This document shows, in pieces, positions 44,060 through 55,675 of a DNA stretch of 64,000 nucleotides. This stretch comes from Sorex araneus (Eukaryota > Chordata > Mammalia > Eulipotyphla > Soricidae), in assembly GCF_027595985.1 (NCBI RefSeq), contig NC_073306.1:193271000-193334999 (forward strand), given 5' to 3'. The notes under the pieces were generated by a model. The model saw only the letters and a program-made list of their open reading frames with translations. It had not been told where the DNA came from and made no database searches. The position numbers were made by a program, and so were the translations under genes. Within the stretch, counting starts at the first letter, position 1, and every line of letters starts with the position of its first letter.

Positions 44060-44212
44060 AAAAAGGAGCCAGAAAGTACAAGAGTTAGGTGTTTGCCTTG
44101 CTGAGCCTCTTTTTGAATCCCTGGCATTCATCTCCCATACACTGCCAGGGGTTACTCCTGAGCACGGAACTGAGTCTTTTGCAATGCTGCATGTGACACA
44201 ATAGCCCTTAAA
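44060..44212 (+). mobile_element. Old type A SINE
   Basis: GGAGCCAGAAAGTACAAGAG and CTGCCAGGGGTTACTCCTG. Confidence 0.65.
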
Positions 44213-44284
44213 AAATAGAAATACTCTAGTGACACATTAGATTACAAAGATCTTATTTTTCTAATGTTTAAAACTGTTGATGGG

Positions 44285-44400
44285 GATTCCATAGGTTACA
44301 GTTCTCCCTAATTTTCTCATACACAAAATTCCAACACCACACCATGGCCAGTCTACCTCCTCCCTCTCCCATGAACCCCAACAAGGATTTTAAAACCTTT
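44285..44400 (-). mobile_element. Short L1 3' terminal fragment
   Basis: Reversed blocks CATAGGTTACAGTTCTCCC and TTCCAACACCACACCATGG; old and diverged. Confidence 0.45.
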
Positions 44401-45307
44401 TATGCTTCCTCATTAAGGGGGTTTTCTTGAAGTGTTAAATTATGTTTTGTATTTTGGTTTGAAGGTTTTCCTTTGGTAACTCCAGGGATTGAAGCTAGCA
44501 TCTCCCTCCTTTGAGACAAGCTCTCCATCATTGAGCTTTGTATTGTCTGGCCTCAGTGCTTTGTGTTTTGAGTGGTTAGGAGCTTAGTATTCTATATTCT
44601 AAAAAGCTAACAGTACTTGGTGCCATGTATTATTCTGAATAGTATCAGCTCATTTAGTCTTCGAAAGAGTTTCCTGATTTTTATGAGAAAATTTACAGGA
44701 ACATAGGAAAAATGGTGGCCTGATTTTGCTATTTTTTTTTTCTGTGCAGAGTAGCCCAAATAAACGTTTAAAATTCAAGTTTTTGAATAGCTACATGAGG
44801 CCAGTTATGACAGCCTTCCTCACTAAGAGATGATGTAATTGTACTCTACATCTAATTTTAGATTTTGAGGTAGTTAAAAACCCTAATCTGTAGTATGAAG
44901 TTGCAGTTACGTATTGCATAAAAGTTTGAGGGGTGGGGGGTGTATTCTAATATAGCTTTACTTTTCGCTGTGAGAACTTTTCAGGCAGTCATTTCTAAGT
45001 GCCCCAAAGATGAACCTTGCTGTTTCCAAAGCTCAGGTGGGGAATGTGTTTTCCACTGAGTTTTCAGTTCTCCACAAGAATTCTTGATAGCCATGTTAAG
45101 TTCCATGGAGCCATTTCTGATACAGTCTTGGTGTCCATGGATTGTGTTTGTTGCTAGTTTGGGAAACTAGAATGAATTTCTGAATTTTCACTTAAATTGT
45201 CATAGGTGTAGCTTTTGAAATTTTATTTATTTTGTGGGTATCTCTTCATTCTGCTGAGAAAGTCTTTCCTGGACCACTTGAACTCTTGTCATACCATTAA
45301 AATTATG

Positions 45308-45470
45308 ATGGATTGGAGAATAGTACAGGGTTTTTGGTACTTGCCTTGCAACCCACTGAGCCTGGTTTGAAACCCTGAACATCTGTACCTAAAAGACTCC
45401 CAGGGCTTGCTCGATCACAGAGCCAGGAATAGCTCCCGAGCACTGCAGGATGTAGCTCCAAACCAAAATG
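45308..45470 (+). mobile_element. Old type A SINE
   Basis: GATTGGAGAATAGTACAGGG and GAGCCAGGAATAGCTCCCG. Confidence 0.6.
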
Positions 45471-45651
45471 ATGGCATACCACATTAGATTAGTAAGGAAA
45501 GTGGGAGTGTCCAGCATTTAGGCTAACTATCCTAGAGTTCCTTGGCTGAAGTAAGGGTGAGTTACATGTGTGAATTATTTTATCCTAATTTTAAACATTT
45601 ATTTTAATAAAATTCCTAATGCAATTTGATTGCACCTTAAAAATTGAATTA

Positions 45652-45770
45652 GGCGACCAGAGAAATAGTAGAGGTTAAGCTTGCCTTGCTTGCAGTTGAC
45701 ATTAGTTCTCTCCCCCACCTTAATTATGATCCTCTGAGCACTGCCATGTATGTCACCCAAAAATATAAAA
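45652..45770 (+). mobile_element. SINE fragment
   Basis: GGCGACCAGAGAAATAGTAG to GTATGTCACCCAAAAATA; internally deleted. Confidence 0.55.
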
Positions 45771-45779
45771 GATGAGGTA

Positions 45780-45892
45780 CATGTGATTATGGGCTACACC
45801 CAGCCATGCTTGGGGAACCAGATGGATCATACTGGAGGCAAGGTTTGCTTCCCAGCCATTTGAGCAGTCTCCACCCCTGGCCCAAGCTATTC
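45780..45892 (-). mobile_element. SINE fragment
   Basis: GGGCTACACCCAGCCATGC and CAGTCTCCACCCCTGGCCC. Confidence 0.5.
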
Positions 45893-46050
45893 TTGCACTA
45901 GGAAGAGAAAACTTAGGAGATGAAATACTCTGTCTTCTGTGAAAGGGTATTTTCCATTTCTTTGTTTTTAAAGCCATACACTTGGTGTTTCCTGGACTGT
46001 GTTTTTTCTCTGATTTATGTGTGGCATCTAATAGGTATAAAAACAACTAT

Positions 46051-46257
46051 TGATCACTGTCACTGTCATCCCATTACTCATCAGTTTCCTCGAGCGGGCA
46101 CCAGTAACGTCTCCTTTGTGAGACTTGTTGCTACTGTTTTTGGCATATCAGATGCGCCACGGGTAGCTTGCCAGGCTCTGCCGTGTGGGCAGAGGAATCA
46201 ACCTGGATCGGCTGCGTGCAAGGCAAACACCCTACCTGCTGTGCTATCGCTCCAGCA
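46051..46257 (-). mobile_element. Type B SINE
   Basis: CACTGTCACTGTCATCCCAT and CTCGAGCGGGCACCAGTAAC to the head TGTGCTATCGCTCCAGC; a short middle deletion. Confidence 0.88.
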
Positions 46258-46344
46258 CTCAACCTGAGTCCCAAATTTCCTTAGAAAACTTTTCCAACTC
46301 AAAAATACTGCTCAAAAACTAATAACTTATTTTTTCCTGCCAAT

Positions 46345-46440
46345 TTTTTTGTGTTTTTGGGATGCTCAAGGATTACTCCTGGCTCTGCACTCAGAAATTA
46401 GTTCTGGCTATGCTTGAGGGACCATAAGTGACCATAAGGT
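46345..46440 (-). mobile_element. Type A SINE, tail-side part
   Basis: CAAGGATTACTCCTGGCTCTG to GAGGGACCATAAGTGACC; the head is missing. Confidence 0.6.
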
Positions 46441-46589
46441 ATTCAAATAAACTCTTAGATCTTGTTCTGAAGTAATTTAAAGTAATTTTGTAAATTTGTT
46501 TTAAATTTTTCTGGAAAATTGTAGAATGCTGCTAACCTCAGTTTTCAAGTGAGTATATGACTGGAATGGGAGCTTGTTTCCTTCCCCCC

Positions 46590-47350
46590 CAGTTTTATTT
46601 TATTAAAACATTATGAGTTAGAGTTAGTTATACTTGGTTTTAAATCATAAAATGTTCTTCAATGGTCTCACCACCAGCATCAACTTCCCTCCACCAGTGT
46701 TCCTAGATTCCCTCTCCAACCCCGCACAGCCCCAGCCTGCCATCTTGACAGGCATCTTTTAAGATGGGTTATTAAAGTTTGGTTCTCATGATGTCATTGT
46801 TGTGGACTCTGGTTCAGATATTTAGCTCTACTTCTTCCTTAAAACCACTGGTGTACATGAGTCCCCTTGACCGTGTCCCCGTTGCTTCTCATCTGTGTCT
46901 ACTTCCCTCCCACCCCCTTCACTGTTTCATTCCTCTCCCTATACTCTGGGGCCAAGGGCGATCTAGGCATCCCCCCTTTAAACCATTGCATTTCCTCATC
47001 CAGTTACTCTAATACCACATACAAGTGATACCTTGTTTATACTTCTGGCTCTATTTAATATGACATCTTCCACATCCATCCATATTGTAGCGAATTGTAT
47101 GATTTCATTCCTTAAAGCTGCGTATTTTGTTGCATGTGTATATATATATATGTGTGTGTGTATATATATCTCACATCTCTGTGGTCCACTGATCATTTAT
47201 TGACCAACAAGCACATGAAAAAAAATGCTCATTGTCACTTTTTACTAGGGAAATCTAAACCAAGACAATGAAATACAATCTCACATCAGTGAGAAATGAT
47301 ACATAGCAAAACTAATGGAAACAATCTCTGTTGGTAGGGCTATGGTGAGA
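46590..47350 (-). mobile_element. L1 3' end with inverted 5' segment
   Basis: 46,590-47,205 is L1 3' end in - orientation. 47,206-47,350 is upstream ORF2 sequence (AAATGATACATAGC region) in + orientation. The join is near the ATATAC repeat and CTGATCATTTATTGACC. Confidence 0.65.
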
Positions 47351-47706
47351 AAGGTTTTGTTTCTGGTTTGAATTGCTTATTTGGGGGACTTTTTTATTGA
47401 ACAAACTGATGCATGATTTAGGCATGGCATTTTCCTTTGATATTCCTGTACTATGTAATAGTGACCCATTTCCTTACAATTAAACTGCCTTTTCTCCCAC
47501 CACCTCACCCTCTGATGACAACTGAACTTTTGTGTCTAAAAATTTGTTTCCCTGTTTTGCTGCTTCATGTTCCAGGTGAATGAAATCATGTTTATTTCTC
47601 CATATGGCGCTATATTTAGCATAATACCCAGTGTCTGTTCATGTCACAAATGGCAAGATTTTATTGTTTCTTAACATAGCCTTTGATATGTAGTTGCTTT
47701 TTGTTT

Positions 47707-47894
47707 TTTTGTTTTTTTTTTTTTTTTTTTTGCTTTTCAGGTCACACCCGGTGATGCACAGGGGTTACTCCTGGCTCTGCACTCAGGAATTACTCCTGGC
47801 GGTGCTCAGGGTACCATATGGGATGCTGGGAATTAAACCCGGGTCGGCCGCGTGCAAGGCAAACGTCCTACCGCTGTGCTATTGCTCCAGCCCT
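47707..47894 (-). mobile_element. Type A SINE, near-consensus
   Basis: T run, GGTCACACCCGGTGATGCAC to TGTGCTATTGCTCCAGCCC. TTTGATATGTAGTTG before it and TGATACGTAGTTT after it look like a diverged TSD. Confidence 0.92.
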
Positions 47895-48930
47895 GATACG
47901 TAGTTTTTAAGTACATCTGCCTTCAAGTAGTTGAAATTTATGGAGGTGAATAACATATTCAAATAGAATGTATAAACAGACTCATACGATGATACAAGAT
48001 TGGTAAAATGAGTGAGAGATAAATACAGGACTGGGAGAATGAGAACACTCATGTACTGTTACAGCATGTAAAATAAGGGAGCAATGAACAAGGGTATGGA
48101 TTACAACAGTGAAGTCAAAAGCTATGTTAGGAGCAGATTGGATTTGTTTTCTAAAGTTTTCTTTATGTAAAGTAATACTATAAGAAATACCAAAAGCTCT
48201 TAATGTAATGATCCATGAATATATGCACCTTGAATAAAGATCAATAACTAAATGCTTCAGATGTGATTGTGTGATTTTCCAAATTAATTTCCATGAATGG
48301 TTTCTATCGTTTTAATGTCTATTCCAGACTTTTTTCATATTGGTAATCATTATTATGGTTTAAAATGATCATTCTATACATACTGTACATATTTATGCAA
48401 ATTTTCCACTTAATGTAATACCTATATTTGTACAAATTGGATAGTCTTTATTGTTAATCACTATATGTTATAGATTGTCAAAATGTATTCACTATTTTTG
48501 GACAATTAGGAAATTTATAAATGCTCTTTTACAACTATTATGAATAATTTCATGAATTTATTTTTATTTTAATATGGCTGATGAATCTTGAAATGATACT
48601 GTTTTGGGTTATTCTGTATTTTCAGATACACTACTAAATTGTTGACACTATATGTACAATTTATGTAAAATGAGATTTGTGTGTTTACCATAGACTCTTA
48701 GCAGTATTACAAATTATAGAGCTCTTAAATTTCTGCAATCAGGAGGGTGGGGGAAGACAATGTTAATTTTGTCTTGCATTTCCTTAATGACTTACAAATT
48801 TGAATATTTTTTATAAATTGGTCGAAACGTATTTTTTTTTCTCTTATGGATAAGAAAAGCCAGGGTTTCTGTAGAAGTATGCTTTACAATTTTTATTTCC
48901 CAGGTTCCATTATTATTATTATTTTCTGGT
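47895..48930. other. Intergenic stretch
   Basis: AT-rich DNA with weak L1-like wording at 47,200-48,000; no gene seen. Confidence 0.45.
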
Positions 48931-48969
48931 TTTCTTAACTGCCTAGTTTTTGTCTTGTTTCCTTGCTTG

Positions 48970-49190
48970 GACGCATGGCTGCTTCTCCCGTAAGGGAGCA
49001 TAAAATGAGGCCATGCCACCGGATTTTTCGTGAGGCTGTTTTCACTCCAGGCACCCCAGAGGGGGGCGGGTGAGAGCCCTCCACTACCCAACTGCCACCA
49101 CGCTCCATGCCACTTTCCACACGCTTGGGCTGAGCCTCACAGATGAGCGAACGTATTCCTGGACTGCGGCCACATGACACATTATCATAA
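48970..49190. other. Unidentified GC-rich repeat-like block
   Basis: GGACGCATGGCTGCTTCTCC through CCTGGACTGCGGCCACATG; GC-richer than both sides. It abuts a type B SINE and may be the source of that SINE's extra DNA or an L1 3' UTR module. Confidence 0.35.
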
Positions 49191-49193
49191 GGG

Positions 49194-49465
49194 AGATATA
49201 TATGTATATGCCTCGGAGAGCCCAGCAAGCTACTGAGTGTATCCCGCCCGCATGGCAGAGCCTTGTAAGCTCCCCATGGCGTATTCAGTATGCCAATAAC
49301 AGTAATAACAGGTCTCATTCCTCTGACCCTGAAAAAGCCTCCAGTCATTGAGAAAGATGAGTAAGGAGAGGCTGCTAAAATCTCAGGGCTGGGACAAATG
49401 GAGACGTTACTGGTGCCCACTGGAGTAAATCGATGAACAATGGGATTATAGTGATACAGTGACAA
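49194..49465 (+). mobile_element. Type B SINE variant, head-truncated, longer middle
   Basis: TATGCCTCGGAGAGCCCAGC, then an extra block (AGTCATTGAGAAAGATGAG) and GGACAAATGGAGACGTTACT, ending in TATAGTGATACAGTGAC. The extra block also occurs in short form in the 43,612 copy. Confidence 0.8.
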
Positions 49466-49827
49466 TGATTGTTTATAGTGTTACTATTATAGTTCTTTAC
49501 TGATGTTGGTTTTATTTTGTTAATGATGTAGTCTTTAATAAAAAATTTAAGTTTTCAATATAAGCATGTAAAACAGTTGTAAATTCTTGACACCTTTTAT
49601 AAACTTTAAAAATATTTTTTCTTAAGCTGATTTATTTTAAAAGCTCTCTTATCCCCTCCACTTGTCTATCTTTTATTCTTTCTTCCTAGGTAATCTTTGT
49701 TCTAATATCAGTGACCACTGGCTTCTATTTTATATCTAGTCATCAGTTCATGCACATAAAGGAAATCAGCCAGTACTATTTTCCTCCTCATTTATTTCGT
49801 TTGATTCCCTCAAACTCCTCCCATATG

Positions 49828-49998
49828 GGGGGCTGGAGAGATAGAGCTGGTAGGGTGTTTGCCTAGCACGTGGCTGACCCGGGTTCAATTCCCAGCATCC
49901 CATATGATCCCCTGAGCACCACCAGGAATAATTCCTGAGTGCAAAACCAGGAGTAACCCCAGAGCACCAGGTGTGACCCAAAAATAAAATAAAAAAAC
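49828..49998 (+). mobile_element. Type A SINE
   Basis: GGGGGGCTGGAGAGATAGAG to CAGGTGTGACCCAAAAATAA. Confidence 0.9.
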
Positions 49999-50215
49999 CC
50001 AAAAACTTCCATATGGCAAAAATTTGCCTTTTTTGTAACGGCATAGTATTCTGTTGTATAAATTGTATGAATATGTTCTATGTTCTCAGTTGATAGCCTT
50101 CTTGACTTTCTCACTGCTTCCTATGCTGTCTAGTCTATTCTTCAGGGCTTTATTTCACTTGTTGACATCTTTAAGGACCAGAGTGTGATGGCTCAAAAGG
50201 CTGGAGCACAGAGTC

Positions 50216-50360
50216 TTTTCTTATTTATGGGTCACACAAAGCAATGTTCTGGGCTCACTCCTGGCAGAACACAGGAGACCCTCGGGATGCTGGCAATCAA
50301 ACACAGGTCAGCTGTGTGCAAGGCAAGTACTATACCCACTTTACTATCTTGCTGACCCCA
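50216..50360 (-). mobile_element. Type A SINE, diverged
   Basis: TGGGTCACACAAAGCAATG and TGTGTGCAAGGCAAGTACTA. Confidence 0.7.
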
Positions 50361-50744
50361 AGCATACCAACCTTACATCTGGGTTACACCGGACAACTAT
50401 GTCCTGTGAGCACCACTGGACAGAAAGGTGGGGAGGAGTCTACTGTCTTCTGTCTGCCACCTGCGCAAACTCCTCAATATCATTGATTTTTGTAATGTCT
50501 TATTTCTTGTTTCATGAAAGTTATGCATGTTTTTAACAAAAAATATTTTTGGAAGGAGAGAGATTCAGAACTGTAATGCAATGTCAAATATTTAGGCTTT
50601 GGGGGAGGAATGTGGCAATGACGTCACTAATTCTCCCAGTGCCATTTTTAACTAATAATCATCTGAATGATTTTCAATTGCAAACTGATTTATATGCCCC
50701 TGTTTTGGGGTCTAGTGTAATCAATTGATTTTAGTAAATTCTCA

Positions 50745-51440
50745 CATCTTTTTGACACTGTATTCAGAGAACCCTAAAGCCTCTACCAAGAAGCTCCTAG
50801 AAACAATAGACTTGTAAAGTTTCAGGCTATAAAACCAATACCCAAAAGTCATGGCTTTCCTATATGCAAATAATGAGAGAGAAGAAAGTGATATTTAAAA
50901 AAAACTTCACAATCATGCTTCAGAAGTACCTTGTAATCAGTTTAACTAAGGAGGTAAAGGACCTGTACAAAGAAAACTATAAAATGCTACTTCAATAAAT
51001 AAAAGAAGACATGAGGAAATGGAAACATATCCCCTGCTCATAGATTGGGAGAATTAAAATTGTCAAAATGGCAATACTTCTCAAAGCATTATACAGATTC
51101 AATGTGGTCCTTATAAGGATATCCATGACATTCTACAAAGAAATTGGTTGAACACTCCTGAAATTCATATGGAACAGCAAACGCTCACAAATATCTAAAG
51201 CAATCCTCGGGGGGAAAAAAATGGAGACATGACCCTCCCCAATCTCAAACTGCTACATAGCGGTAATAATTAAAGCAGGTTGGTATTGGAACGAAGATCT
51301 GGAGACCAGTGGAATAGGGTTGAATATCTTTATACACGCCCTCAAATATATGATCATTTTTATTTCTTGTTCCCTTTGATAATAGAAAGTGGAACAAGGA
51401 AAGTCTAACAAATGGTGCTGGCAAAACTGGACAGTTACAT
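50745..51440 (+). mobile_element. L1 ORF2 distal fragment
   Basis: Matches L1 ORF2 from the region of SYMAFLYANNE to FIYTRPQIYDHF-like coding, in broken frames. Ends just before a SINE tail fragment. Confidence 0.7.
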
Positions 51441-51490
51441 GTATAAGGATGTGACCCAAAAAGCAAAAAAAAAAAAACAAACAAAAAGAT
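51441..51490 (+). mobile_element. 3' tail fragment of a type A SINE
   Basis: Only GATGTGACCCAAAAAGC and the A-rich tail are left, fused to L1 ORF2 sequence on the left. Confidence 0.6.
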
Positions 51491-51589
51491 GTTGTACTTA
51501 GCTAGAAACACAGTGACAGCTAAACAACATTGGTGACATACAAAATAAAAGGGATGATTCATTTAGCACTACTGAATTAGTAGTATTAC

Positions 51590-52180
51590 TTTTTTGAATT
51601 GAATCATCGTGAGATTCAAAGTTACAAAGTTGTTCATGATAGGGTTTCAGTCATACAATGTTCCATGTTCCATTCCATCACCAGTTTACATTTTCCACCA
51701 CAATCCTCCCGGGTTCCCTCCCATTACCCTCCCTACCTCCCACCTCATTGCCTCGGCCTCTCTCTCTCTCTCCCTCTCTCTCTCTTTCCTTCTGGGCATT
51801 TTATCTTGCAATATATTATAACTTAATGGTTATAATATGTATCCCTTTACCTCCTTTCAGCACTCAGTACAGGGCTATCATTTCTAACCATCATTGTGTC
51901 ACTGGTGCCTTCTCTATCCTAACTGTCCTCCCCCTGCCCTTCTATTTGTGGCAAGCTTCCATCCATGGACCAGTCCTTCTGGGCCTTGGTTTTACTGTCT
52001 ATGGGTGTTAGTCTTATGTGATTTTTTATATCCCACAGATGAGTGTAATAATTCTATGTCTCTCCTGACTCATTTCATTCAGCATGATACTCTCCATGTC
52101 CATCCATTTATAAGCAGATTTCATGACTTCATTTTTACTGTGGCTGTATAGTATTTCATTGTGTAGATGTATCATACTTA
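51590..52180 (-). mobile_element. L1 3' end
   Basis: On the + strand it shows the reverse L1 tail: GAATCATCGTGAGATTCAAA, TCATACAATGTTCC, the TTCCACCAC block, a CT-rich tract, then ORF2 end sequence (CATGTCCATCCATTTATAAG). Confidence 0.75.
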
Positions 52181-52611
52181 ACAATATTGATAGTAAATAA
52201 TCTGCACCACAGAAGTAAGAATACTCTGATTATATATATAATGATACCAAATATGATCAAAAAACTTTTGTTAAAACAGTCCTGAGTTATGAATAATATT
52301 TAGAACAAATTTAAATAAGAATTTTTGATATCATTTTAAAATCAGTATACTGAAATAAAATGATTTTCACACAGATCTTTTTTTAAACTCCCTACTTATT
52401 TTCTCTTTGGTATTATATATTTCAAAAATCTAAAATAGGTTGAAAATATCTTTCATAGAACTTTTGATTAAGTTGTATGAGTCTGATTGAGCTGAATTGT
52501 AAAAAGTTGCTTTATTGTAGGAAAAAGGGACCCTGTTCCTGATTTTCTTGATCAAATAAGCTGGAGGAGTCATATTCTGAGAGAGAGAGCAGCTACAAGT
52601 CTCAGACGCAA

Positions 52612-52878
52612 TTACTGCCTCTTTTCCTTCTTCCCTGCTTTAGAAAACAGCCGGCAACAGCACAGGCAGCATTTGGTGATGAGCCACAGGGCAGCTGCCA
52701 CGCAGGCCAGCAGGAGGCCGATGACGTCCAGAGAGTGGTACTGGAGCAGGGTGAGGCCGTGGGAGGCGGGCCGCAGGTGTTTGGCTCCTTTGTGGCGCAT
52801 GACGAACTCGATCCAGAAGGCCGCCCTGTCGAGGCTTCACGTTGAATTGCCCTTAACTTCATCGCATTCTCCTTATAT
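52612..52878 (-). pseudogene. UGT2: UGT2 last exon (exon 6), frameshifted
   Basis: Read on the - strand after a TTTAG acceptor, the exon joins exon 5 in phase and begins [14 protein letters not shown]. It then loses the family frame: about 13 nt corresponding to the usual QPVKPL region are missing. Downstream, another frame gives the expected [20 protein letters not shown], the membrane anchor [18 protein letters not shown] and a Lys-rich cytosolic tail KKEKRQ (ER retention in UGTs), ending in TAA at 52,612-52,614. Read in phase from exon 5, the product would have an unrelated tail ending at about 52,602. It may be a pseudogene or an assembly indel. Confidence 0.85.
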
Positions 52879-53054
52879 CTAAAGGAAGGGGGGGGGAAGT
52901 AGATATTAAAAGGAAATTATGTTGCCTAAGAAACTTATTGACCTAAACGATTTGTACTGTGTCTTGTATTTGGATCAGAATAAATACCAGAAAATTACAA
53001 ATGAAATACTACATTCTGAACTGTCATCATAGCTCGTGCTTTAAATAGGAGTAT

Positions 53055-53210
53055 GAGGGCCCCAAAGATGGTACTGTGGGTAAGGCGCTTGCCTTGCATG
53101 TGGCTGACCAGCATTCGAACTCTGGAGCCAATACAGTCCTTCAAGCACCACCAGGAATGAGCACAAAGCCAGGAGTAAGCCCTGAGCATCAATGGGTGTG
53201 CTAAATCCTA
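53055..53210 (+). mobile_element. Type A SINE, diverged
   Basis: GGGCCCCAAAGATGGTACTG to ATCAATGGGTGTGCTAAATC. Confidence 0.75.
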
Positions 53211-53439
53211 TCCCAACTCCCAACGCGGGCTCCTTAGAAGGAGATAACCATTAAAAACATGGTTATGTCAAGATATACAACAAAATAAAACAAAAAGGAT
53301 GATACTGATTATAAAAATTAAAGTGAAAATGGAAGACTGATGTGATAGATTGCTTATTTTTTGTCATTGAATTCGACAATGGTTATAGAATGTATAGAAT
53401 GTTAGGGTTCAACATTGAAGCATACCACAAAGCTATCAC

Positions 53440-55135
53440 TTGTATCACTTGCCACCTCGTTGATCTTCAGTTTGCTCGAGCGGGTGCCAGTAACGTCTCC
53501 ATTCGTCCCTGTCACGTGCTAATGTAGCCCAATGGTATCTGCTTGCTCCAGGAACATGAAGAGCCTCAAACAATTCGTTCAGGGAAGAAGTTTGACGAAG
53601 AAGTCTGACCATCTCGTAGGTGGGCAGACACAAGGTCTTTTGACTTTCTGTGGAATCCAGTTGGTAACAGCTCTAGTCCAGTGGTCGTTTCTAAATCACA
53701 TTACGTGCCTGGCCATCTGATTTTCGACGCCTTGGCAAACGAGACAGCGTCTGATTCTTGGTCATCGATGGAGGTCGGAACTCTGGATTCCTTCTCTCAC
53801 ATGAGTGAAACGTTGGTATTTCAAGAATAACTCTTTCGATTCCTCTTTGGGATACCCAAATAGTGTTCATCCTGTTTGTGTAGAGCCGGAGGTTCTTCGA
53901 CCTCTTAACAAGTTCTTCGACCCTCTTGAAGGCATTCCACACTGCTCTTTTCCTCCTGCTCAGTTCTGGTGCCAACTCATTCCTCATGTTGAGTTCTCGA
54001 CCCAGGTACACATAACTGCTGCATTCGGAGATGTTTGTTCCATTGAGAGCAAATGGAATGTCAGGAAGTAGTTCATTTTCATGAACATTTCTTGGTGAGA
54101 TTCAGCTGCAGTCCAACCTTTCCGCACTTGCGGTGAAAATCAGCCAGCATTCCTGCTGTTGGCTAATGTTTGGCGTTATTAGAATGATGTCATCAGCAAA
54201 GCGGAGGTGGTATAGTTGCCAATCATCTATCTTCACTCCCATTCCTTCCCATTCCAGTTGTCGAATGATGTTCTCAAGGGTGGCACTGAAGAGTTTCGGT
54301 GAAATGATATCACCTGCCGAACCCCTCTCTTTATGTCAATGATCACTTCCTTCTAAAATGGGGAGATCCTGGTGGTGAATCCGTAATACAACTCACAGAG
54401 GATCCTGATGTACTGAATTTGAACACCTTGTTTGGTTAAAGCTTCGATGACCGCTTCAGTCTCAACAGAATCAAAGGCTTTCTTTAAATCAATAAACGTT
54501 AGACAGACTGGCATCTTGAACTCTCACAAAACTTCAATGAGCTTGGTCACTGTGTGGATATGGTCGATCGAGCTGAATCCTTTTTGGAACCCGGCTTGCT
54601 CACATGGTTGTCCTTCATCTAGTGTTCTGCCTATTCTATTCAGGATGAATTGAGTGAACAACTTGTAGACGACGGACAACAGGCAGATTGGGTGATAGTT
54701 GCCGATGTCGTGGATGTCTCCCTTCTTGTTAAACACAACGGTCCTGCTGGTTTTCCATTGGGATGGAACCTTGCATTTAGACAGGTAGCATGTGAAGAGC
54801 AGAGCCAGTGTATTGACAAGTACTGGCGGCAGATTTTTCAGGTGTTCGGGTCTGACCTTGTCTGGACCGGGTGCTGTATGTGTCTTTGCCAATGAAATGG
54901 CTTGTCAGATTTTGGAAAAGAGGACATTGGGAACGATATATCTATTCTATGAAATTTTATATGTGGGCAGATGGACGTGGCTGTCACAGAGATCCGAGTA
55001 GAAGTCGTGAATAATCCTCTCCATTGCCCTTCTGGAAGATGTGATAGATCCATCAGGATGTCAGAGGGCAGTCATCTTGGTCTTGTAGTTGGCGAAAGAC
55101 AGGCGAGCATTGCAAATACTTTTCCCTGCTTCTGC
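53440..55135 (-). mobile_element. RTE-class LINE remnant (reverse transcriptase)
   Basis: Read on the - strand: NARLSFANYKTKMTALRHPD, then PGPDKVRPEHLKNLPP, WKTSRTVVFNKKGD, QAGFQKGFSSIDHIHTVTKL, YLGRELNMRNELAPELSRRK, and a C-terminus RDRDEWRRYWHPLEQTEDQR followed by TGA. These are RT and distal ORF motifs of the RTE clade, related to elements common in nematodes and some vertebrates. Several stops and frameshifts are present. The 5' side is truncated and abuts L1 sequence. The 3' end carries a short AAGTGATAC-like repeat and no poly(A). Confidence 0.85.
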
Positions 55136-55297
55136 TGCATTGGCCAACACTGCTGCAATTCCACTTCTAGGCATCCAACCAAAAGGCTTAAAAACACTAT
55201 TTCAAAAAGATACTTGCACTCATGGTCATTGCAGCAATATTCACAGTAGCCAAGATCTGGAAATATCCTAAGTGTCCAAGAACAATTGATTAGATAA
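55136..55297 (+). mobile_element. L1 ORF2-end fragment, left of a SINE
   Basis: Shows TTCCACTTCTAGGCATCCAA and GCAATATTCACAGTAGCC, typical of the distal part of mammalian L1. It continues at 55,560 after a SINE insertion. Confidence 0.7.
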
Positions 55298-55505
55298 AGT
55301 ATACTGGGAAGAGAGAAAATACAGTGAGTAAGGTGCTTGCCTTGCATGGGGCTAACTCAGTTTCTACTTCCAGCATCTCAAATGATGGAAATATCTCACA
55401 CCATGAGAAATATCTTACACTGAGTCCTACCTGTAGTGATCCCTGAGTGCAGAGCCAAAAGTAAGTTCTGAGCACAGCTGGGTGTGGCCCACAAACAAAT
55501 GAAAA
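55298..55505 (+). mobile_element. Type A SINE with internal duplication, inside L1
   Basis: TACTGGGAAGAGAGAAAATA to GGGTGTGGCCCACAAACAAA; AAATATCTCACACC and GAAATATCTTACAC are a small repeat. It interrupts L1 sequence that resumes at 55,560. Confidence 0.75.
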
Positions 55506-55559
55506 ACACCTGGTTTGTATATCAGATTATTTTACTGTGTGAGTGTGTGCGTATGTGTG

Positions 55560-55675
55560 TACACATACACACAATGGATATAGGAAAATGAAATCATGCA
55601 ACTTGCTACCCTATGGATGGAACTGGAGGATATCATGCTGAGTAAATTGAGCCAAAAGGAGTGGGACAGATGCAG
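55560..55675 (+). mobile_element. L1 ORF2-end fragment, right of a SINE
   Basis: Shows ATGAAATCATGCAACTTGC and ATCATGCTGAGTAAATTGAG. It ends where the UBE2C retrocopy begins, so the retrocopy inserted into, or next to, an older L1. Confidence 0.7.

Noticed and set aside
42541-52611. TMPRSS11-type protease exons between YTHDC1 and UGT2
   Set aside because: No GDSGGPL or trypsin His-site coding was seen on either strand.
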